DNA from: Paenibacillus sp. PL91
Lineage (GTDB): Bacteria; Bacillota; Bacilli; Paenibacillales; Paenibacillaceae
NCBI RefSeq assembly: GCF_012935325.2
Contig: NZ_JABBYG020000008.1
Location: 62,001 to 126,000, forward strand
Direction: 5' to 3'
Length of the DNA stretch: 64,000 nt
Under the pieces are notes generated by a model, which saw only the letters and a list, made by a program, of their open reading frames with translations, had not been told where the DNA came from and made no database searches. Both the position numbers and the translations under genes were made by a program. This document shows, one piece after another, positions 25,901-32,132 of the stretch. Each line of letters opens with the position of its first letter. Within the stretch, counting starts at the first letter, position 1.

Positions 25901-26474
25901 ACCAAGTCCAACACCAAGTCCAAGCTCCGAACCGCAGCTGATTTTCCCTGATGCTGTGGGGCACTGGGCGAGCGCATCCATCAACAAGCTTGCAGCCCAA
26001 AACATACTGGGAGGCTTTCCAGATGGCAGCTTTAAGCCGGATAAACAGATGAGCAGAGCGGAATTTGCAGCTGTCATTGCCAGGTTGCTCAAGCTCGAAC
26101 CAGCAGAAGGCGAGATGGGCTTTGATGATACTCCTTCAACAGCCTGGTATAACCAATATGTTATGAGCTTGTATGAAGCGGGAATCCTTATAGGCTTTGA
26201 GGACGGCAGCTTCAAGCCGAATCTAGAGCTGACGAGAGAAGAAGCCTTTGTTATTTTGCACAGAGCGCTTAAAGAACGTTTATCCGTATCAACGGATGTG
26301 GGCAAGCCATCCTTTGCGGATAAGACAGGTATATCCAGCTGGGCTAATGAAGCGATTGAAGCTTTAACGGCGGCTGGTATGATCAAAGGGTACGAGGATG
26401 GCACCTTGCGTCCAAAAGACAAGATTACGCGTGCCGAGATTGCGTCGATCGTAGCAGGCTTCGTGAAATCATGA
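22947..26474 (+). CDS. Secreted SLH-anchored glycoside hydrolase, GH43-like
   Basis: A 1175-residue cell-surface enzyme. The TTG start at 22947 follows GAAGGAGGA; a signal peptide ends near AYA (residue 29). Order: malectin/CBM-like domain (about 50-220, ILYFVNAGDETP), a helical spacer (~225-295), a five-bladed GH43-type catalytic domain (about 308-667; AHGGGIMYDE, IERPKVIYND, ARDMTLFKDDDGTGYLVYSS carry the expected acidic residues), an Ig-like domain (~668-745), a second malectin-like domain (about 748-915), a Pro/Thr/Ser linker (~916-995) and three SLH domains that anchor it to wall polymer. AHGGG and the ERPK block recall exo-beta-1,3-galactanases; the true substrate is uncertain. Confidence 0.9.
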   Translation: MLRKKKWLSLALCCSLLASFLASLAPAYAANESQTTTAAVMDEFTEQELKDNDYILYFVNAGDETPATVEGSDKLGLYSSVTEQVYGVDPVTSKAWGLVTTTSATNVRDATTKSGSLRYYNGTQVREKALVYDFELPQGEYDVTFGFSNPWSGRSVNLLLEGNNVSGGDFAIGGDGAEKIVTYRKVSVTDGQLNVRIQGPAAAALSNYNDPLINYLIIRLNITVPLADLENKIAAAKQEAANTNYTPYSLAALNEVIQESEAILQSILSSGADITELAVQEQIIAAIAALTKGISELAINEPYDSFKPGAIWRDTNGAVIQAHGGGIMYDEMTKTYYWYGEDKTYGYLPARGVRVYASKDLYNWEDHGLALTAIESADDFVNDPLISVLYAGREDKADILNDIGTDRIIERPKVIYNDKTKKYVMWMHTDGPSATSTANYAKAEAGYALSDSPFGPFVYQESHRMDRAPEGATDNGQPNQPGMARDMTLFKDDDGTGYLVYSSEENLTIYISKLNDSYTDVVGWHKDGNVERDTEYKAVHGVDYVRVFPLAQREAPALFKYQGKYYMITSGATGWAPNVGKYTVADNIMGPWKAMRDVAPGSSTTFGSQSTQVIPVDAAAGKFIYMGDRWNQNDLANSRYIWLPIAFGQGDEIALRWEEEWSLDLLDGMGKVEVNTTLPVSTTIGVAPAFPNVVNVTLSDGSIKDTPIAWSVNAESFQKPGVVRISGSLTELSNKKVEHQLYVIPKGGAYFVHAGGADTPDYKEMIALMGEGNVLNGTVIDQKYDPANGQSWGYVGDNTLTSGTSAGDLFASLRYLKSNSGDDLTYRFDLDNGSYNVYVGLYDPWSQYSNGKRIADLLLNGTVKTSGYVFTAAKDVLSYDDVAISDGKLELTVHRSANAGASSSDPQISWIMIAENDEEPEPSPDPTPSSSPSPTPSPTPSPTPSPSADPTPSPDPTPSPDPAPNTNPTSSPTSSPTPSSTPSPTPSPTPSPSSEPQLIFPDAVGHWASASINKLAAQNILGGFPDGSFKPDKQMSRAEFAAVIARLLKLEPAEGEMGFDDTPSTAWYNQYVMSLYEAGILIGFEDGSFKPNLELTREEAFVILHRALKERLSVSTDVGKPSFADKTGISSWANEAIEALTAAGMIKGYEDGTLRPKDKITRAEIASIVAGFVKS
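25706..25935 (+). repeat. Low-complexity Thr-Pro-Ser-Pro linker repeat
   Basis: Inside the GH43/SLH gene, units of the kind CCAACACCAAGT repeat many times and encode (T/S/D)-P-(T/S)-P. This is a minisatellite prone to length change. It separates the enzyme from its SLH wall anchor. Confidence 0.9.
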
Positions 26475-26476
26475 TA

Positions 26477-26522
26477 ATAACGCAAGGCGTCCTGGAAAGC
26501 GGGATGCCTTGCGTTTATTTTT
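26477..26522 (+). terminator. Terminator after the GH43/SLH gene
   Basis: AACGCAAGGC pairs with GCCTTGCGTT, with an imperfect inner stem, followed by TATTTTT. Confidence 0.85.
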
Positions 26523-26637
26523 GAGGCATAAAAATGATATACTGTTGTGAAAACAATCGATTATTATGGTAAACGATGATATGATTTAAATAACGATATT
26601 TGACGATAATTGTGCACATGTAGGAGGCTATTTACAA

Positions 26638-28035
26638 ATGGAGTACATCAGTACAAGAGGAAATGTTGGCAAAATAGGATTTATCGATGCGTTCATGATG
26701 GGCTTGGGCAATGATGGCGGCCTGCTTGTTCCAAGTGAAATCCCGGTTATTTCCGCGGAAACGCTGAAGGAATGGCAGGAGCTCAGCTATCAGGAGCTGG
26801 TGCTTGCGATATTCTCGTATTTTACGAACGGTGAAATTCCTGAGCAGGATTTGAAAGATATGGTATATGCGAGCTATTCGACCTTCCGTGATCCGGAAGT
26901 GACGCCGGTTCGTAAATTGAAGGATGATCTTTATTTGCTGGAGCTGTTCCACGGCCCGACGTTCGCTTTTAAAGATATCGCCCTGCAATTTATGGGTCAG
27001 CTGTATACGTATGTAGCGGCTAAGCAAAATAAAAAAATTCATATTCTCGGGGCAACCTCAGGCGATACAGGTGCTTCGGCCATTGAGGGCGTCAAAGGCA
27101 AGGAAGGCATCAAAATTTGTATTTTGCACCCGCACGGCAAAGTAAGCAAAGTGCAGGAGCTTCAAATGACGACGGTTCAAGAGGATAACGTGCTGAATTT
27201 GTCGGTGGACGGCAACTTCGATGATTGCCAGCGTATGATTAAGGATTTGTTCGCTGACCTCGACTTTAAGGCGAGCAATCATCTGGCGGCGATCAACTCG
27301 ATCAACTTCGTCCGTATTTTGGCGCAAACGGTGTATTACTTCTACGCCTACTTCCAAGTCGTGAAGCAGACGGATGCGAAGCAGGTAAACTTCAGCGTAC
27401 CGACGGGCAACTTCGGCGATATTTTTGCAGGGTACCTAGCGAAGCGTATGGGGCTTCCGGTTGGCAAGCTTATTCTAGCTACGAACGAGAACAATATTTT
27501 GGAGCGCTTTATCCTTGAGGGCGTGTACAAGCCGGGAGATTTCCGCAGCACGTACAGCCCGTCGATGGATATTCAAGTAGCAAGCAACTTTGAGCGTTAC
27601 TTGTATTACGTGCTTGGCGAGGATGCCGCACAAATCCACTATCTCATGGAGCAGTTCAAAGCAGAAGGACAAATTGTCATTTCTGGAGAAGCGCTGAGCA
27701 GGGTGCAAGCCGAATTTGGCGCGCATGGCGTACAAGGACAAGAGTGCTTGAGCACGATTAAAAAATATGAAGCGGAAAACGGCTACTTGCTCGACCCGCA
27801 TTCGGCTTGCGGCGTAGCAGCGGCTGATAAATACAGCGGCGAGCAGGGGATCACGATCTCGCTTGCGACGGCTCATCCAGCTAAGTTCAATGAGGCAATT
27901 GAGCTTTGCGGCATCGAGCAGCATTTCCCTGAACAAATCGCGTCATTGTTCCACAAGGAGCAACGCCAGACTCGCGTAGACGGATCGCTTGCAGCGGTAG
28001 TCCGTGAGCTGGAAGCTTTCTATAACGCAAAATAG
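26638..28035 (+). CDS. thrC: Threonine synthase
   Basis: Converts O-phosphohomoserine to threonine with PLP. At 465 residues it belongs to the longer class (E. coli/yeast type) rather than the ~350-residue Bacillus type. It begins MEYISTRGNVGKIGFIDAFM, has the PLP lysine at residue 112 in TFAFKDIALQ, and LGATSGDTGASAIEG as the phosphate-binding loop. It stands alone, not with hom and thrB. The start ATG follows TAGGAGG. A terminator follows at 28057. I see no T-box in its leader. Confidence 0.95.
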   Translation: MEYISTRGNVGKIGFIDAFMMGLGNDGGLLVPSEIPVISAETLKEWQELSYQELVLAIFSYFTNGEIPEQDLKDMVYASYSTFRDPEVTPVRKLKDDLYLLELFHGPTFAFKDIALQFMGQLYTYVAAKQNKKIHILGATSGDTGASAIEGVKGKEGIKICILHPHGKVSKVQELQMTTVQEDNVLNLSVDGNFDDCQRMIKDLFADLDFKASNHLAAINSINFVRILAQTVYYFYAYFQVVKQTDAKQVNFSVPTGNFGDIFAGYLAKRMGLPVGKLILATNENNILERFILEGVYKPGDFRSTYSPSMDIQVASNFERYLYYVLGEDAAQIHYLMEQFKAEGQIVISGEALSRVQAEFGAHGVQGQECLSTIKKYEAENGYLLDPHSACGVAAADKYSGEQGITISLATAHPAKFNEAIELCGIEQHFPEQIASLFHKEQRQTRVDGSLAAVVRELEAFYNAK

Positions 28036-28056
28036 GAGTTAGCGTCAACTAACAAC

Positions 28057-28101
28057 TAAGGCTGTAGTAAAGAGGGAATTCCTTCTTGCTGCAGCTTTTT
28101 T
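28057..28101 (+). terminator. Terminator after thrC
   Basis: AAGGCTGTAGTAAAGAGGGAA pairs imperfectly with TTCCTTCTTGCTGCAGCTT, followed by T residues. Confidence 0.75.
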
Positions 28102-28199
28102 ATGAGCAATGGGATTCACTCGCCTATTTTTTCGCATTGTAACAAATTGAGACAAATGGTATGATTTACAAAGCTATCACACTAGGAGGAAATACAAGC

Positions 28200-28748
28200 G
28201 TGTCCAACTTATCAAGAGCAACAAATGAAGATATTATGGAAGGCAATTATGATCGCCCGATAGGCGTAAGTATACTAGCCATATTAATGGCCATTAGCGG
28301 AGTGGGGTTGCTAATTATACAATTGTTAGCTTTCTCCGTTCTGAATGAGGCATCTCCTCTCGTTGGTGTGACGAACACATTCATTCAAGCAGCGATCGGG
28401 TTTTTAGGGCTTCTTGGTTTAGCTGGCGGGGTAGGGATGTGGCTAGGTAAAAAATGGGGCTGGTGGCTAGCTATGTTTTACTTTGCTTATGCTATAACCC
28501 GAAATGCTAATGCATGGCTTTCTATTAATCATATTTCGGATCAATATGGTGCTTTAGAGCAAAACCTAACCTCCTATTACATCAAATATGGGATTAGAAT
28601 ATTGTGGAATGTCCTTCTACTGTATTTCATGTGCCGTGAAAATGTAATGTCTTTTTTCAATACAACGGAAACGAAGAAGTGGAAAGCGCTGCTTATTGTG
28701 TTTGTTATTTGTTTAGCAATCTTTGCAGCAGGCATGTTTCTGAACTAA
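28200..28748 (+). CDS. Small polytopic membrane protein of unknown function
   Basis: A 182-residue protein with four hydrophobic segments (IGVSILAILMAISGVGLLII, LGLLGLAGGVGMWL, GWWLAMFYFAYAI, LLIVFVICLAIFAAGMFL). I choose GTG at 28200, which follows AGGAGG at 28184; an ATG at 28161 has no ribosome site. No catalytic motif is seen. The GKKWGWWLA motif occurs in many uncharacterised Bacillales membrane proteins. It is a single-gene unit closed by a terminator at 28772. Confidence 0.7.
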   Translation: MSNLSRATNEDIMEGNYDRPIGVSILAILMAISGVGLLIIQLLAFSVLNEASPLVGVTNTFIQAAIGFLGLLGLAGGVGMWLGKKWGWWLAMFYFAYAITRNANAWLSINHISDQYGALEQNLTSYYIKYGIRILWNVLLLYFMCRENVMSFFNTTETKKWKALLIVFVICLAIFAAGMFLN

Positions 28749-28771
28749 TAAATAAATTATAGAATCTAAGG

Positions 28772-28811
28772 ACAAATGAACCACTTCCGTATTCTGGAGT
28801 GGTTCATTTGT
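28772..28811. terminator. Bidirectional terminator between membrane protein and methyltransferase
   Basis: ACAAATGAACCACT (28772-28785) pairs perfectly with AGTGGTTCATTTGT (28798-28811). It lies between converging genes. Confidence 0.85.
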
Positions 28812-28834
28812 TCGTTAAAGGCTATTCATAAGTC

Positions 28835-29590
28835 TTATTTGCGTGCTGTCATAAAAAATCGGTGCTCCGTACTTCGAATAGAGCCATCCTTCTCGAGCTT
28901 CTCTTGCAGCAAGATGAGCTTATTCAAGCACTTCTGGACCGAAAATCCGGGGAACTCCCATTCAATTATTTTTGCAAAATAAACCAACGCACCGACATCG
29001 AAAAATTGAAGCAAAGGGAAATGCTCCTTTTCCTCGACAATTGTAAACCTTGCCTTCATTAATTCGTCTCGGCAGGCTTGAAGATTAAAATTCGCATCCG
29101 TTAAGCTCGATTGCTGGCCTAGCAGAAACGCGGATAATTCCCTGTTGTTTTGTCCGCCAACCTGCTGGGTTATGAACATGCCGCCCGGCTTTAAAATGCG
29201 GTGAACCTCTTGCGCGGAAAAGGATTCATGCCGATTGATGACTAGATCAAAGAACTCGCTCTCAAACGGCAGCTTATGATCCTTGCTTACCGGCCTAACA
29301 TCGATTCCAAACGCGGGCAGCGTTTGCTTGCACAGCTCATAATTAGGCGCATAAGCTTCAGTTGCATAGGTTTGACCCTTTGGAGGCGAGAGCGACAATA
29401 GAAGCTCCCCGCCGCCTGTTCCCATATCCAACAGGGTACTCGTGCTCTTCATATAGGATAATACGGTTGTTTTGTAATCCCAAGGCAGCTCTTGCGTTGC
29501 TGTGCGGTTAGCCAGATAAGAGAAATCCCAACCGGTAAACGTCTTTTCCTCTTCCAGCAACCACAAAGGTATTAATTCATTTATTTTCAT
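28835..29590 (-). CDS. Class I SAM-dependent methyltransferase
   Basis: A 251-residue soluble protein. The SAM-binding motif I is LLDMGTGGGELLLSL (about 55-69), the acidic residue of motif II is in YATEAYAPNYEL, and LPFESEFFDLVINRH and ILKPGGMFITQQ are motifs IV-V. I start at the ATG at 29590 on the minus strand; an in-frame GTG at 29611 overlaps the GAGAGGGG ribosome site. The substrate is unknown; the fold is the Methyltransf_11 type used on small molecules. Confidence 0.85.
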   Translation of the reverse strand: MKINELIPLWLLEEEKTFTGWDFSYLANRTATQELPWDYKTTVLSYMKSTSTLLDMGTGGGELLLSLSPPKGQTYATEAYAPNYELCKQTLPAFGIDVRPVSKDHKLPFESEFFDLVINRHESFSAQEVHRILKPGGMFITQQVGGQNNRELSAFLLGQQSSLTDANFNLQACRDELMKARFTIVEEKEHFPLLQFFDVGALVYFAKIIEWEFPGFSVQKCLNKLILLQEKLEKDGSIRSTEHRFFMTARK

Positions 29591-29636
29591 TTCATTCTGT
29601 ACCCCTCTCACATTTATCGTACGATCATGTGGATTA

Positions 29637-29708
29637 GGTGCAGTTAACTGATAACAATTGTAAATTAAGCCCGATGCATCCTGTTATCAGCATGTATATA
29701 ACTGCACC
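29637..29708. repeat. Long interrupted inverted repeat
   Basis: GGTGCAGTTA (29637-29646) and TGATAACA (29649-29656) recur inverted as TGTTATCA (29682-29689) and TAACTGCACC (29699-29708). It lies in the 304-bp gap between the divergent methyltransferase and DUF4085 genes. No transposase or target duplication is seen. The rest of the gap holds no gene. Confidence 0.7.
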
Positions 29709-29894
29709 GGGCAAATACCGAATTTTATCATCATCGCTTATTCCTCGCTTTTGAAAAAGTAGGTGCGAATTTACAATAACTACACCATTATAACACGGGT
29801 AAAGGCACCGATTGATTCAATATTTTCCTTTTTATTCATGGTACAATTTACATAAAAATGCAAACGAAGGAACGACATGTTTAGGAGGAGAATC

Positions 29895-30566
29895 ATGAAA
29901 TATTTTACTAAAGCAAGGTATGAGGAGATGCAAATCTCGAGGTATCTTAGTTTTCCTGAAACGGAAAAAGAGTGGGAAGAGAATATCGCATATTATGAAG
30001 CGGAAGGTATCAATTTTGCGGAGAGATGTAAGGAAGAGCTGGAATACAATAAGCAGGACTTGCTTCGATTTCTCCCGGAAGCCTTCCACCCTTATATTTA
30101 TGACGGAACGCTAAATTCCCGGTTTCCTTCAACGGAGCTGAGAACGAAGGCCAAGCAGTGGCGAAGCGAGTATGAGGAACGGGTAAAAAGAATAGGGAGC
30201 GAATACCGCAGCCATTATCAATCGATCAAAGACAAGCTGCCTCCTCAAGTTGTGAAGCTTTGTGAAAAATCCTTGCATGATGCCAAGATTCTTTCCTTTG
30301 AAAAGCCTGCCGAGGATACTTTCGTCCTGTTTTTGGATTGCAGCGGGGGTTATCATTATCTTACCGATGTGAAAATGACATTTAAAGGCGTGAAGGAGCT
30401 CTCTTATACGGAGGAGCTCATTGGAAGCTACTGGCTCTATGATGAAATTTATGCGGCGGAAGCAGGCTTCGAGCTCCACGTACTGCTTGAAGGCCCGTTA
30501 TCGGAGTTTACGCTCATTGCGGAAGATGTGTCTATTGAAGTCCTTAAAGGAGCGACGGAAGTTTAA
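29895..30566 (+). CDS. DUF4085 family protein
   Basis: A 223-residue soluble protein. MKYFTKARYEEMQISRYLSF at the start, a charged helical first half and the late blocks LHDAKILSFEK and LDCSGGYHYLTDVKMTF fit DUF4085, a Bacillales family of unknown function. The ATG at 29895 follows TTAGGAGGAG. There are no membrane segments and no partner genes in the same unit. It is divergent from a methyltransferase. Confidence 0.75.
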   Translation: MKYFTKARYEEMQISRYLSFPETEKEWEENIAYYEAEGINFAERCKEELEYNKQDLLRFLPEAFHPYIYDGTLNSRFPSTELRTKAKQWRSEYEERVKRIGSEYRSHYQSIKDKLPPQVVKLCEKSLHDAKILSFEKPAEDTFVLFLDCSGGYHYLTDVKMTFKGVKELSYTEELIGSYWLYDEIYAAEAGFELHVLLEGPLSEFTLIAEDVSIEVLKGATEV

Positions 30567-30662
30567 AAGGAGATAGCTGATGCAAGAGCATGAAAAAATA
30601 GCGCGGGAAAGATGGTTTTATTCGGTACAATCTTTTCATTTATGATCTAATAACTACATTTC

Positions 30663-30697
30663 TTTACGGAAATATAACCATATGGTAATATAGCGAT
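30663..30697 (+). promoter_or_regulatory. Promoter with operator for a leaderless-looking ArsR gene
   Basis: TTTACG (30663-30668), 17 bp, TAATAT (30686-30691) puts the expected transcription start at or within a base of the ATG at 30698. The spacer holds the perfect palindrome ACCATATGGT (30677-30686). No Shine-Dalgarno sequence precedes the ATG. Confidence 0.55.
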
Positions 30698-31006
30698 ATG
30701 AAAAATGATAAACTTTTTGAAATATTGGCAGAGCCCAATCGAAGATCGATTCTCGATTATTTGCGTGCGGGGGAGCGCTCTGTCGGAGAACTTGTAGCGA
30801 TATCGTCACTGAGTCAGCCGGGTGTTTCGAAGCATCTGCGGATTTTGCGGGAGGCGGGCCTTGTAGCGGTGCGGAAAGATGCACAGAAGCATTTGTATCG
30901 TCTGAACGCGAAGCCGCTAGAGGAGATTAGTGATTGGCTGGAGCCTTATCGGCTGTTCTGGTCAAACAAGCTGGATGATCTCGAGCGGATGCTGGATGAG
31001 GAATAA
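30698..31006 (+). CDS. ArsR/SdpR-type winged-helix regulator
   Basis: A 102-residue repressor-size protein. LFEILAEPNRRSILDYLRAG opens the fold and the recognition helix is SLSQPGVSKHLRILREAGLV (about 36-55). There is no metal-binding Cys motif, so it belongs with SdpR-type members rather than metal sensors. It is followed 19 bp later by an SRPBCC protein, a frequent pairing. The palindrome ACCATATGGT in its promoter suggests self-repression. Translation probably begins at the 5' end of the message because no ribosome site is visible. Confidence 0.88.
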   Translation: MKNDKLFEILAEPNRRSILDYLRAGERSVGELVAISSLSQPGVSKHLRILREAGLVAVRKDAQKHLYRLNAKPLEEISDWLEPYRLFWSNKLDDLERMLDEE

Positions 31007-31025
31007 CGACAAGGAGGAAAAAAAC

Positions 31026-31508
31026 ATGTTAGCTGTCATCACGCAAGTTAAAAATGGACATACCGTTCGTTTCGAGCGCCATCTGAAGCATGCTGTCGAG
31101 AAGGTTTGGGCTATGCTGACGGACAACGAGAAGCTGGCTAAATGGTTCTCTGAGCTGCGGGTCGATGACCTGCGAGAAGGAGGCGTCATTAAGTTCGATA
31201 TGCAGGACGGTACTTTTGAAGAGATGAAAATCCTCGAGCTTAAGCTGCATTCCGTTTTGGCGTATACATGGGGTGAGGATGAAGTCCGGTTTGAATTGTA
31301 TCCGGAGCCGGAAGGCTGCCGCTTAGTGCTGATTGAGAAAATCAATAAGATTACAGCCCATACGCCAAGAGACATTGCCGGCTGGGATGTATGCCTCGAT
31401 GTGATCGAAGCGCTGCTGGACGGCAGAATGATCGAATCGCGCAAAGACAGTTGGAAAGTGAAATATGACGACTACGTACAAGCCTTTGAAAATTTACCTC
31501 AAGCGTAG
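31026..31508 (+). CDS. SRPBCC / AHSA1-domain protein
   Basis: A 160-residue soluble protein with an Aha1-like START fold: VRFERHLKHAVEKVWAMLTD, LAKWFSELRVDDLREGGVIK, VLAYTWGEDEVRFELYPEPE, GWDVCLDVIEALLDG. Such proteins bind hydrophobic ligands and are commonly encoded next to an ArsR regulator, as here. The start ATG at 31026 follows AAGGAGG. The ynfA relic begins about 30 bp after its stop, in the same frame. Confidence 0.88.
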   Translation: MLAVITQVKNGHTVRFERHLKHAVEKVWAMLTDNEKLAKWFSELRVDDLREGGVIKFDMQDGTFEEMKILELKLHSVLAYTWGEDEVRFELYPEPEGCRLVLIEKINKITAHTPRDIAGWDVCLDVIEALLDGRMIESRKDSWKVKYDDYVQAFENLPQA

Positions 31509-31538
31509 CTTGAATCGTTGAAACAACAAGCAGCTTGC

Positions 31539-31727
31539 GTTATTGCTACGGTTCAATTCTTTCCGTCGTTCGGGAGAGTGTACGCGGCATACGGAGGAGT
31601 GTTTATCGCGCTTGCTGTTCTATGGGGATGGCTTGTTGATAAGAAAACACCGGATTTGTATGACTGAATCGGCGCTTTCATTTGCTTAATCGGGGTTTCG
31701 GTCATCCTTTGGGCGCCTCGTCATTAA
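31539..31727 (+). pseudogene. ynfA: ynfA (UPF0060 membrane protein) relic
   Basis: Translation gives ATVQFFPSFGRVYAAYGGVF, then IALAVLWGWLVDKKTPDLYD, a TGA stop at 31665-31667, then IGAFICLIGVSVILWAPRH and TAA. Intact YnfA proteins (about 108 residues, four membrane helices) continue through this point with Trp (Y-D-W-I-G-A), so TGG has become TGA. The N-terminal ~45 residues are missing as well. The gene is therefore dead twice over. Flanking sequence shows no insertion element, so loss by deletion is the simplest account. Confidence 0.88.
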
Positions 31728-31746
31728 AAAACGAGCAGAATAATCA

Positions 31747-31776
31747 TTTACAGACCAGGGAAGCATTTGATAACAT
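31747..31776 (+). promoter_or_regulatory. Probable promoter for the glnS T-box transcript
   Basis: TTTACA (31747-31752), 18 bp, TAACAT (31771-31776). The position suits a start just before stem I of the T-box leader. Confidence 0.4.
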
Positions 31777-31791
31777 AGACGAAATAACAAA

Positions 31792-32080
31792 AAGGCGATG
31801 ACGAGAAGAGTAGATAAATCCATTCTTACACAGAGAGCTCCGGCAGCTGAAAAGGAGCAAGGAATGCTTTATTGAAACAAGTCTCTGAGCATCACATCGG
31901 AACCTGTGCAAGGGGATGCTGTGACGGGAGCTCCTGTTATAGAGCTAGAGTATAAGCATCCATTGGTGCCGTACTTGAAGAGGTTGATATGGCGACATAT
32001 TAACGAATCTGGGGTGGTACCGCGAAAATTTCGCCCCCAAGACTTAAGTCTTGGGGGTGAAATTTTTTTTTGTTTTTGTA
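31792..32080 (+). ncRNA. T-box riboswitch with glutamine specifier, controlling glnS
   Basis: The conserved T-box sequence GGGTGGTACCGCG is at 32012-32024. Stem I shows the loop-E pair AGTA (31809-31812) and GAA (31874-31876), and the codon two bases after GAA is CAA (31878-31880), a glutamine specifier followed by a purine. A terminator made of ATTTCGCCCCCAAGACT and its complement with nine T residues ends near 32079; its 5' arm competes with the antiterminator. Uncharged tRNA-Gln should therefore allow transcription of the glutaminyl-tRNA synthetase gene 50 bp on. Confidence 0.93.
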
Positions 32081-32132
32081 GACGTGATGAGAAGAAGGAC
32101 CGCGGTACTAACTCTACAATGGAGGTTTTACG

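Noticed and set aside
25580..26485. 301-residue open frame on the minus strand opposite the linker and SLH region of the GH43 gene
   Set aside because: It is the antisense shadow of a Pro/Thr/Ser repeat that lacks stops in reverse (reads as Gly-Leu-Val repeats); no ribosome site, and the plus strand has clear SLH domains.
31509..31760. Functional membrane protein after the SRPBCC gene
   Set aside because: The frame has an internal TGA, lacks the first half of the family and has no start; treated as the ynfA pseudogene.
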